Positions 19,856-30,778 of a DNA stretch of 64,000 nucleotides are shown here, in pieces. A program made the translations under genes and the position numbers. The notes under the pieces are model-generated. The model was given only the letters and a program-made list of their open reading frames with translations. It did no database searches and was not told the origin of the DNA. The stretch comes from Volvox africanus (lineage: Eukaryota > Chlorophyta > Chlorophyceae > Chlamydomonadales > Volvocaceae): positions 1,922,501 to 1,986,500 of the forward strand of contig BSDZ01000094.1 of the NCBI GenBank assembly GCA_030268105.1. Direction: 5' to 3'. Position 1 is the first letter of the stretch; every line of letters begins with the position of its first letter.

Positions 19856-22800
19856 AGACTTTCTTGATCTTGGCCTTGTATAGGAGCCCGTATTATGCTT
19901 ATAGGATCTGGAGCTTGAGCCAGTGCCCTATGCCTGTGGCAGTAAGGGATTCATTACCGTAGTTTGGATGTAGGTTAGTGGATGCATTTACATGGCTTAT
20001 GTGCTGATGTATGTGGTGCGTTGGGGCACAGTGCGCTCATTGCCAGACTCATTTAGTCTATTTAGTACCACCTTATTCTTCAGTGTACTTTCCCCTGGGG
20101 AAAGAGTTTCTGGAGTTCAGTGGTCGTGATCAGGTGCTGTGCTGTGTCTCTGTCGATTAGCATGTGCATGTCAAGGCCAAGCTCCGTTAGTGGTAGCAGG
20201 ACCCGGTACAGGAGTAACGCGCATGATAATACCACGGTTCTAGCCAACATCCAAGAAAAAGCAACTATGGCTGAGATACCATGCATGAGGCCTTCGTCAG
20301 CGCTAAGTACCAACCTTTTGTTGGGACGGCTCCTTGACTATATTTGAGGATTTGATGCACTCTGGACCGGCTGGCATTAAAGAATCTTGGTATCATGTTC
20401 AAGCGTTGCAAAAGCAGTTCCGCAGTGACTTCGGCCTGCTGCATACGCATGCAAGTATATGCCTGAGATGCCGGGTATCAGGGTATTACTGGAGGCCAGA
20501 AACTACGGGTTTGGATTGAGGACGCTTTCGAGGTAAGGATTGCCGTAATTTACAGGTTCAAGGATGTATAAGATGAACCGTAATCTACTTCCTCCACATG
20601 CCATAAATTGCCAAATCGCCTTCACCCAATCAGCGCATGATTTGAACCAATTTGCCGGTATTGAAAACCCGTACGGCACAGTACGACACGAATGATGATA
20701 AAATGATGGCTAAAAAAGATGGCGTTTGTACCGTGTTTTGTAGCCATGGTGACATAAAGATAAAAAAAGGCACGCACTCTCAAAAGCTTTTTTCAAATAA
20801 TCAAAAAGTCTTCTCAAAGTCCCGATTCAGAGAAATCCCTGATCCGAAGATGCTGTTGCCTCACGTGAACTTGATCGTGAAGGACAGACGTACAAGGATA
20901 AGAAGATCCGCAACTATTTTTGGCAAGGCCAGCTGCACGTCATACCAGCGCAGCGGCTCAACTATGGCTTCCTGGCCGTCCGTATATGGGACGTGAATCG
21001 TAGAACAGCACCCTAGTGCGGCAGATAACTTAACACGTCGTCAAATGTTTTGCGTGCGGCATCCTCATATGCTCCTCATCTCCTTCCAACTTTCCAACTT
21101 CCCTTTCGTTACCTCAGCTTCCTTCGTACGACACGAAACACATCTCCTCGATCCATCTTGGACTCTCAAGCGACCTCCAACCAATCAAAACGACCGGTGA
21201 ACAAACATACAAAGTCAAACACGCATGACCATGTTGTCGTACCCCATCCCGTGTCTGGGAGGCGCAAAGTGCAATCATATGAGCCGTGAAAGTCAATGTA
21301 CGGCTCAATCCGGTACAGCGTTACAAATCCATGTTATTGGGTTCACCAAGCACTCAAAAACTCGCCCTGATTAGTCCTCATAACTAACACCATAACCGAC
21401 ATGCTAACCGAAGCAACCAAGAGACAAGACAGTCAACTGGTGATTTAGTCGCAGACGTCGGGCACACAGTGATGGCAGGTTGCCTCACGACCCGAGGTGG
21501 ATTCGCAGACGAATTTCTCTTCTCGGAAGCGAAAAGGGAAAGGGATTGCATGGGAACCTACCGAAAAAGCCTGCACATGAAGTTGTCGTACAGACACTTC
21601 ATGAGCTCCCATCGTGCTTTCGAAGGCTATTTCCTCCACAGATTCCGCATCGAGCCAATAAAGGCTTTGAAACCAGGAATTTAATCAGGATTGAATCAAC
21701 AGAATTTGCGCATGCCATCGAGGAAAAGTCGGTGACTTTCCACCACAATCTAAAGCTAAAACCATCGTGCTGTACACGGAGCTCACGCTCCGAAACCCGC
21801 CTGCTGTGGTTTCGGAAATTGCTCCCTAACTCGGAAACTGCTTCACATCCCGTACTATCTGCAGACTAGCATCATGCGTGCTGGCAGCACCACCTTCCAT
21901 CCAACACTGTGTCTCGCAAGGGGATCTGCCCTCAATCATCTCCCGTACAGCCAGATTATGTTTTGCCGTATTACCAACATTGTTGTACTACATACCTATC
22001 GTCCTTAAATACTTATAATTCCCTCCCAAGCGCTGCACAAACACACAGGCTTCGCAACTTAAGATCCATTTCCCGGCAGGACAGCACCGGGCAGAATCAC
22101 CTAAGTTTTGCTTCCCTCCTCTCTCCCTGCCTCCTGCGCCTCTCTCCTCCACCTTCCCTCCCTCCTTCGCCAAGGCCTAAGGCGAACACGCCAAAACATC
22201 CGGCACCACATTACGAAACGTGTCACGCCTTGACTGTGGTATTGTGCTGCATTCATTGGTCCGACACTACGGCTAATGCTATTGCCACAACCATAAAACA
22301 TACATTGTTTGTATCCTGTTGCTACAGCTATTCACACCCGCATTTTAAGACATCAAGTTTTCGCACTCCCCATTCACATCGCGTGTGGATGGCCATAAGT
22401 GCTACAATGTACGGTGATACTAAAGAGTGACCCAGTACGACAATGGAACCCACAATGTCGGCCCCACAGACGCACCACATAACATGGGTAAATTGCAGCG
22501 GCCCTTTTGGGTCAGTCCTTCTGTACGGCGATAGGCCCATGGGGTCCATAACCTTAAAGAGTCCCCAGGAAATATACATAATCCCTTTAGCTGCAACTTA
22601 GATTTACTCACTAATGCCGTACAGTACTGTACAATAAACTTTGTTCGCCCTTACTTGCTCTCCTCCGTGCCCTTTGCTCTTGGGGCCTCAGCGCGTCCGT
22701 CCGCCTAAAAATTTGGGCCACAGCCATACAACGAGGCAGGACGCGTGTGTGCAGCGACATTTCAGAAGAAAAGACCATCACAGGTCACGGACATTCGCCG

Positions 22801-23150
22801 CCGGAAGTCCATCGAAAGCCCCATGCCCGAATCGTCGCAATTACGACACCACGCATCTACAGGGAACTCGCGCGGCGTACGAACGTATATTGGCTGCAGT
22901 AGCACGCTATGGTGGTCGATGGGGCAGCTTCCGAGTCCTTGTCCACGATGGCAGCTTAACAGACCCGCCCGTCAGTCTCGCCCGCCTAAATTGCGTCGGC
23001 CAGGTGGTCGTAGTATTCATCAACCTGCACTCAAGAGAACCCCTGGTTAGCTTCTTTGGTTTTGGATCTTGATCTTGGGTTTTAGGAATTCCTTAGGTTT
23101 TATTCATTGCAAAACCCTCTTGGCTACCCGCCCTACAGTCCTCTGAAGTC
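19856..23150. other. Gene-poor region
   Basis: Minus-strand frames at 20080-20450 may be further upstream debris of the retroelement fragment, but I see no reverse transcriptase motif. Plus-strand frames at 20652-20996, 21480-21869, 21909-22430 and 22641-23072 are open for 110-170 codons with no domain I recognise. None has splice structure or partner exons that I can support. Confidence 0.45.
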
Positions 23151-25866
23151 CTAGGCCTCTTTCCTCCCCTGGAGCTCTATTCCGCCCCCCGAGCGCTTTC
23201 TCCTCTTCCCCCCGCCTACCTGACTCCCCAGCAGCACCCGGTCCGCCACCTCCGCCCAGCTCCGCACGTCATATCCCCACAACCACGCCGTTATGCCCGC
23301 ATCACGTGCACCCCAGCAGTCGTTACGTCGGTCGTCCCCCACGTGAAGGACATGCTCCGGAGCCAGCGGCCCAAAGTCCGGAACGCATGCGCCCGCGACC
23401 CAGCGCTGATTCCCCGACACCAGTGGCCCAAAGTCAGAGTACGGCGGGTAAGCGTACGACATCGGGTAGGGTTTCTGTTGTTGTTGCCGGTGGTGGTTGT
23501 CCTGCTGTTGCTGTGCCAAGGTGCTACGGCTGAGGTTCGGGTTTACGCTGACGGGGGAACTGGGGTCGTAGGCTCTGGCGATGGGGACTGTCCCACGGGT
23601 CATAGCCACCGCACCGAGCGTTTCAACGGCCGCATCGAATATCACTGGGTTGGGCTTCTCGGCGCGAACCTGCGTGCGTTCAAAACCCAAGTTCATTGTG
23701 GAAAGTGGGGCAGGACGTGCTTGATCCTACACAGCCAAACAGGTGAACTATAGCTTTTAAAAGTTCGGCAAGACCCGCAATATATATAACTCGTACTTGA
23801 CCCGTGGGTCCGTCGATCACCCTGCACCCCTCCTTCAGCAATCTCACCTCGGCGGATACAATCACCGCATCGAACAGACCTTCCACTCGCAAATCGTGAA
23901 GCAGCGGCCGAAGGCGCGTGTCAAAATTCGACACCACCCCTAGCAACACCCCAGCAGCCTTGAGCCTCTGGAGGGCCTCTACGGCACCTGTACGGCATTA
24001 CAAGGAAATGATAAGGCGCATGATAAGAGAGCACCGCACCAAAGCACAGGGGGTCGGAAGCTTGGGTAAAAGGCCAAAACACACACTTGACGAGTTGCCA
24101 TGGAGATGGGTAAGGAGATAAGGAGTAGGAAGCTTAAGGACCCGGCTACAAAATCAACCTCAATCGAATTCCTAACGGTACTAAACGGCCCCAATGCCGC
24201 TGTCTCAATGTCGTGTCCGTGGTAACCGTCCCAACTGTCGCACCGGGGACCACATGCCATGCCTCCGCGCGCGCATAGTACTGGTATATCGCCTCCGAAA
24301 CCTGCTCCATTCGGGCGTGAAAGTGGATTGCCGTACAGCAAGCTTTACAACTATGTTCGCACATCAACATACAAAATTGCATTTTAGATTCTTCAGGTTA
24401 ACCGAGTGCTCGTGCCCTTACACAAAATTAAAGCATTTGCATACAATTACGGTGCTCGGTGCATCCCGCTTTTTTGTTGTACCTAAGTATTTTCGTACCT
24501 CTTACTCATCTTCTATATCCCTTTCTCCATTAACAAGCACTAGGGTTTCTCCGACACATCTCCAAAACATCGATTGTTTCATTTTATAAGAACTTGCGTA
24601 CCTCCGAAACCACCCCCAAAATCCCTACCTCTGGATCCCGGCAGCCCGTCGAATGCTCCACTATGCGCCGCCAAAAGGGCCGCGCATCGCCAACATACCG
24701 AAGCGGCCCCGGCCAGGGAAGGTTATAGGCTCTGTGAGAGAAAGTGAGGCGAGGGCCGTACAATCTAATGTAAAATTTTAAGCATAACCCATCTCAAAAG
24801 GGAGGAGTACAGGGAGGGTGAACAAATGAGACCTGCTACATGGGAGGGAGAGGCTAAAAGGCTAAAAGCTGTAACAGACCCGAGGAAGACACGCAAACAG
24901 AGGGGGGTTTCGTCCCAGCTGAAATACACCAGTCGTCCTCCTCCCGTTGGGAGATTCGGGAGGACGCATCTGTTGTCTCTCTGCGCTGAATCTTGTACGC
25001 TAAAAAAATGGGCCGAGGGGCCGGGTGGTATGGTAACTGAACAATTTTACACGGAAAAGCATTTCACATAATGTTGCGACTGTTTTGGGTACTAGACAGG
25101 CGCTGCGATCGACCTAGGCTTGCCATGATTGCTTCATGCAGATTGTACGGCGACTTATTCAGCGGAAGTTCGATTAGATTCGACCTGGGTCACTCGACAA
25201 TTGGCGGACGCGGCACGGGCAATCACACTCGTGTTGCCAGAACAGGCAACAGAGCCACTTGCGAAAAGAAAAGAAGGGGAGATCCTGCTTCCTGTGAACC
25301 TCCGGCGGCGTCCACGGTATCCATATGGTAACACACTCTGTGTGCCACAAATTGTAACGTAACATTATAATGATGCTGAGACTACTATGCTTTCGATAAC
25401 ACCTTTGTTGCTGGGTCTTCGCAAGACTCCAGGCAGGAGGTCCTGCTAACGAAACCTCTTACCTCCGGAAGCGCGCCAGCACCTCCTCATCACTCAGCTG
25501 GCAGCCATAAGGACGAGCGTAACGCAGATAAACAGTGGAAACCGGCTCTGAGGGCAACAGGAACGTTCCCGCAGCGTCCACAAGGACGGCACGGTAGCAT
25601 GGTCGCCATTCCGTTGGACGGACATCAGCAAAAGCTTCGGCTGTGAATGAGTGAGCGGTTTGTTGGCAAGAGTAACTTGGCAGGCTATTACTAAGCAGTT
25701 TATGAAGAATTGAACACTGTCCGTATGCCAAGCATGGCAGCAGGCGACAGACGGTGGGGGCGCCGACGGCGCCGAGGTAATGGCTCAACATAACGAAAGC
25801 TGAGGCGAGATGTTTTTTTAGACTTCTATCAACCTTTGTAAGCGTGAAAATCTGTAAAAAGAGCAA
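23151..25866 (-). CDS. HAD-superfamily hydrolase, HDHD3-like
   Basis: Minus-strand exons 25866-25463, 24731-24629, 24301-24244, 23987-23848 and 23669-23151 join in phase to 407 codons. HAD motifs in order: motif I VLVDAAGTF (first Asp present, the usual second Asp replaced by Ala, as in the plant and animal HDHD3-like group), motif II VVSNFDTR, motif III Lys in AEKPNPVIF, and motif IV HVGDDRRNDCWGARDAG. The cap region includes YLRYARPYGCQL and YVGDARPFWRRIV. The substrate cannot be told. The first 75 or so residues are hydrophobic, then Ser- and Cys-rich, and may be an organelle-targeting leader. Between motifs III and IV sits a Gln-rich insert of about 60 residues containing a DFGPL duplication. 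The stop at 23151 assumes that GT at 23219 is not used as a donor; if it is, the last residues differ. Confidence 0.82.
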
Positions 25867-26568
25867 AGCCGTTATCCCTCGTGGCAGTCAGACAAGTCGA
25901 ACCATGCACATGATAGCCAAATAAAAAACTTTATAATGGAACAATTTTACGCATGGAGTGAAACGATGTACATGAGCGCCATGGTCTCGGAGTATGATGC
26001 ATGGATGATGTTCTAATGAATGACGCAATATATTATTTGATTCCTGTTTCAATTCAATTTTATGGTAATTACAACTGCCATTCATCAATTCTTTATTGCT
26101 GGTGTTTTCGGAAGACTTCCATGTCCATGCATCTACCCTAAGTACAGGTGGACATTTCGATGAGAACAAATATGAAAGTATACCCCAGTACTCTTTATTG
26201 TGTAAATTTCACGCATATAACTCTTGCACAGGGTGTCGTTGTATGACGCCTTGCTTCACGTAAACTGCTGTAAAATGCCTGCAGATGGGTTGCGATGTCT
26301 CTTGTGTTGCATGCTAGGAATATGCTCTGCAGCTTAGAACTTCTGGCGGATCCGTCCCTGCCGTGCCTGTTTAAGACTGCCAGAAACGACCCCGCCACCC
26401 ACAAGAGGCCATGCGCCGCCATTTCGGCAAACCTGGCGAAGCAAAGTTCCGTACATGCCAGGATGAATTTAAAGAGACGTTGTTTTTGCGCATGCGGGAG
26501 AAGGGCTATGGCCAGGCGCACATCAACTGCACCGCACTGTGTCGTCACAATAGCGTCAAGTCAGACGC
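25867..26568. other. Sequence between HAD gene and Copia debris
   Basis: A plus-strand frame near 26411-26580, with segments such as MRRHFGKPGEAKFR and MREKGYGQAHINC, looks protein-like but matches nothing I can name. It may be part of another decayed mobile element. No other feature is seen. Confidence 0.3.
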
Positions 26569-26569
26569 G

Positions 26570-27105
26570 GTCAATAGACTAGCACCAGGATCGACTGGGT
26601 GCTTCCTCAACATGACACACGGCTCGCAAACGCCCGCACCCCCCGACGCCTTCACCTGCTCCTTGCCCAGAGGTACACCAGCCCCCATTTTCTCACCAAC
26701 TGGCCGCTCGAGATTCCCGAGCCGGAGGTGTCTGTACCTGCGATGCCACAGGTCATCCAGCTAGGTTGCAGCCTTGACGTTGGCGATACCACCGAACTGC
26801 ATATTGTAGTCATACGATCGCTGATCGTCCCTGACGATGGACAGACTCTCAATCTGATAAAGATTGTTAAAGCAGCACCCCGTCAGGACCGGCTCATGGC
26901 CCTGGGTACAACATAAATCCTCTGTCCTTGAAGACCAGCCTTCATCGACCTTGACCGTCCTTGACCCGCCCATCCGGTAAAGGGCAGTGACCGACAGCAT
27001 GTTGGCAAAGCTCTCAGGGGCAATGAAAACATCTTGCACCGTCACATGAATGCTAAGGTTGGACCAAGAATTAAACCCGGGGATTGGTCGCAACGTATCG
27101 ACTGC
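26570..27105 (-). mobile_element. Copia-type pol fragment, pre-integrase and integrase zinc region, inverted
   Basis: Reading the minus strand down from about 27105: VTVQDVFIAPESFANMLSV, then EPVLTGCCFNNLYQIE, an in-frame TAG at 26763-26761, then DDLWHRRYRHLRLGNL and VCEPCVMLRKHPVD. This is the order of the Copia protease-to-integrase linker (GAG pre-integrase) and the integrase HHCC zinc domain (H-x5-H, then C-x2-C). The stop codon and the missing neighbouring domains make it a relic. It lies head-to-head with the plus-strand piece that starts near 27130. Confidence 0.75.
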
Positions 27106-27129
27106 CAGAGGTCTGATGCGCTCCCCACA

Positions 27130-27720
27130 AACATTCCGACCAAGGAAGCTGTGTGTGAGAAAGTGATTAACCGACTGGAGACGTCGTCTGGTTATCACGT
27201 GAAAGAGATGAGGTCGGATCAGGGAGGGGGTTTCATTAATCAGCCTCTTAAAGAGTTCTTTCGTTCGAAGGGGATAAGGCATGGGCCGACAGAGGGCTAC
27301 ACCTCAGAGCAAAACGGTGCTGCGGAATGTTTGAATAGGACTTTCCTCGAGAAGATGAAGACGTTGCTTTGCAAGGGTGACTTGCCCAAGTGCATGTGGA
27401 CAGAGGCTTTGCCCACTGGCAATTACTTGTGAAACAAATCGACAATTTCGGGTTCATCCTGCACGCTGTACGAGGCTTTTGTCGGCAAGAAGCCGGACAT
27501 CGGGCACTTGCACATTTACGGGTCGTTGGCCTATGTGCACATCCCGAAGGAATAACAATCAAAGTTGGATCCGGTTCGAAGGGTGTACTGGTCGGCTATG
27601 GAGACCCTGGTCAGTATGGTATATTTCTCCGAAGTAATGTTGTGTCGGAGGATTCCAACGTCCCTTTCGACGAAGGAAGGGCGGAGAAGTCTTCGACTGT
27701 CAAGAAGAGCGACAGGAAGA
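27130..27720 (+). mobile_element. Copia-type pol fragment, integrase core C-half
   Basis: The plus strand reads KEAVCEKVINRLE, VKEMRSDQGGGFINQPLKEF, GYTSEQNGAAECLNRTFLEK, then TGA at 27430, LYEAFVGKKPDIGHLHIYG, TAA at 27553, a frameshift, and SKGVLVGYGDPGQYGIFL. This is the second half of a Copia integrase (including the catalytic Asp in SDQGG and the Glu in EQNGAAE) and the sequence after it. Two stops and one frameshift make it inactive. No reverse transcriptase or RNase H region follows. Confidence 0.8.
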
Positions 27721-30700
27721 GGGTGCGCTGGGCTGATGATGAGCCCCGGTTTAATTCTGATAGCCATGGCCGTCTTGCGTGTCGCCGCAGGCGGGGCAGA
27801 GCTTCCTCCCACGAGACCAGCAGCTCACGAGCCTCTACCTATAACCTTGGTGACGGCTCATCCAACGCCAACACCTACGGCGATGCGGATACTGACGGGG
27901 TAATGCTAGCGGTGCCAACTCACCATGGGACGACACCAGTGTGCGTGCAGTGGTGGCAGCGTCGTCCAACCCAGATGGCACTTTTTTCCTCCCATCCGCT
28001 GCGTCAAGTCCCCACCCCGTGATTTCTACAAGCGGCCGGTTAGACCATGATCAAGGCGAGGGCGAGGCACAGACAGTGGGAAAAGAGCAGTGCCAGGAGG
28101 CAGAGGTGGTATTGCAAGATGTGGTGATAGGCAGCAGAGACGGAAAGGTGCGGACAGCGGCGCTGATGCCGCAGTGGGGAACGGAAACGGGAACGGTGGC
28201 ATCTTGTTTGGCTCTGCTCTTGTTCGGCTCTGCCACGCAGGTTACCTTGATCGATGGGACGAAAGCCGCAACAGCGACCTCCACAGCGGTATCCGTGCCG
28301 TGAAAAGCCGTCAGCGGTGCCACGGGCTCCCAGGGCTGGGGCGGCGGTGGCGCTGGCAGTGGCGCTGCCACACGGCCATTGGATTGGGCGCACAGGTACC
28401 AGATGTTGGTGTCAGCGGGGAGCGGACGAGCAGGGCAAAGAGCTTCACGCCATTTGCCGCAGTCCTGTACCCTAGGGTTTTACCGCAATGGCAGCCTGTC
28501 CACGATGGATCTCCGCAGCTTTCGCAGTTGGCCTGGTTGCCAGTGTGAGTGTGTGTGTGGAGGTGGGGGTGACACCGGTGGTGGCGCCGCCGTCACGCAA
28601 GGCTGCACTGGTGTGTGGATGGGCCGGTAGACAGCAGCTGGCAGGCCGGCATGGACCCCGGTGGCCGTGACGTGGGAGGGGGCGATGGAGGGGGCGACCA
28701 GAGGGGCAGGTGGCGCAGGGGGGCGCCAAGCCAGGGCTGCGGGTTGCACAGGCGCGGCGACCTCAGAGACGGCCGAGGATGGGAGCTACTGCATGGCAAG
28801 GACGCTCTGGAGCGTCTCTTCAATGCACTGAAGCTGCGCCTGTTCCATTGTGACCGTCATGGCGGGCGCCGCCGCCCGCGCCAGGAACTGCTGCGCCTGC
28901 ATGACGCTGCCAGAGAGTCCACACCCCCAGTGTCGTGGCTGCGCCGATTGGGGGTGTCGTGGACGCAGTGATGCCGCTCGCTGCAGATGACAACCATGCT
29001 TCTCTTCATGTTACCACCATGCCACACGGCTTAGGGCATTCGAAATGTGACTGGAAATCCAGTTTTATATTGTATTGTAATTGGTATTTCTTATCTTCCC
29101 ACATTTCTCCAAGTGGCTTCCTGGGCTGGCTCGCTAGGTTTCCCATGCAAGGTTCCAAATATGCGTCACACATTGAGGAAAGGTCCGTTGGTGTCTGGAT
29201 GAGCTTCGTTTTAGCAGTAGCAGCAGTGTCCCATTTCCGTATATCCACGGTCACACCCTCACTGAAAGGCGCTTGGGCTTTCATACCACTGATAGCAAAA
29301 CCATCCACGGAGCAGAGTACTCGGTTCTTGTTAGCGATGTTTCGTGGTACAGTGTTAACCTGGCTCTTGCCACATCCTGGGTCTTGGTGGCAGATGTCAC
29401 TCTCTATTGCAGGGACAGGGATTAGCCCCGACTCCCAGCCTCTCCAACCTGACTGCGAAGGCGATTGTAGTGCTAGCCTGACGCTATACAGGGCAGGGCG
29501 TGAAAAGCTACTCTGCAGAAGTTACGTATGGTTTGGTAAAAACCCGAACATGACTCGGCCTCATGGGGCTGCCGCCGCATCATCGCTACGGAGGTGTCCC
29601 CCAAAAATAGTTTAAGCTCCAGGAAGCCTCTGCGCTCCTCGTAAAGTGCGGGTAGATAAAGGGGCAATGTATCCGGAGGCGGGTCTATTGCAACATGGGT
29701 TATGGCGTGGCCCCGGCGGTGTGACAAAAAACTAGCTTTGGGGACATGCGCCTCCCTACCATAGCTCTTTTGCACGATTCTCTGCAGGAGTAGGCTCCGT
29801 GGACTAGGGCTTTGATGGCCAGAGTCTTCAAACAAAAGCAAAAGAGCTCAGCTGCAGTAGGAATGCCCCATTGATAATTAATTCATTGCTATGTATGTGA
29901 TTCATCCTGCATTGTTCAGCGGTTGCAGGTTCGGCAGAATGAGCTGTTGCAGGGTATTGAACGAAAAGCTGCGCAGGAGGATGTCGACCGCCTGGCGGCA
30001 CGGATGGCTGCTGCGGGTGCGGCATGAATCCGCCGTCTAGCTTCACGCTTACAGCATCTGACGGCGCCATAATAGCACCAGCCTTACGGCGCCCCTCCCA
30101 CACCAAACAATCCCTAAGGCGCATCTGCACCGCCACCCCCGCTGATGCAGTTTGTGGGCTCCCTGCCGTGAAGTGCCGTCCCGGGGAAGGCTTGATAATC
30201 TTTCTTTCCCTAAAGCCCCAAGTCGGGTACTTGTTGAACTTCCCCAAAGACATTTAGCAGCTTTCAGGGTCATCTGCATTCCACAAGGCTCGGCAAAGAA
30301 GCTGCCAGGTAAAGTGCAGATTTAGGTTTTCTTATTTGTTATCACAGGTGATAGCAAAATAATGAAATTAGGATGTCATGCAACCCACAGTTCGAGTTCG
30401 AGTTCTATAGGTTGGGCGAGGGCGCGGCCTGTCGCTCTGGAGGCATATTTCAGTCGGCGCACCGGCGACATGCATTTCATAAAGAACAAAAATATACGTA
30501 TTACTATCAATTTAATCCTTACAGAGTATGAACCATCGAGCATTTTATGAAAACTGCAATGCTGGTTCGGTGGTTTCCCAAATGACCCGTACATCCTTTG
30601 AGCTATTCAGCAAAGTGTGTGCACATGCATCATACATTTAGTGATTGACATCTTACTTTATATTAGTAAATAGAAGGGGTGTAACCTATGGTCAAAAGCG

Positions 30701-30778
30701 ACACCTCCATTTCTTCCGTAGGCTCCGCGTGACTATCGTGTACGCTCGGACACATTTATTGAATCTTATTCTGTAGGC
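27721..30778. other. Low-complexity and uncharacterised sequence upstream of the dynein gene
   Basis: About 27721-28980 is GC-rich with overlapping open frames on both strands (Gly/Arg/Ala or Pro/Ser/Thr-rich), which is compositional openness rather than clear coding. Minus-strand frames at 29006-29308, 29473-29841 and 29828-30253 encode 100-141 residues of more ordinary composition but no family I recognise. They could be remains of the Copia element or of another gene. The promoter of the dynein gene should lie in the last few hundred bases, but no clear TATA-like signal was assigned. Confidence 0.4.
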
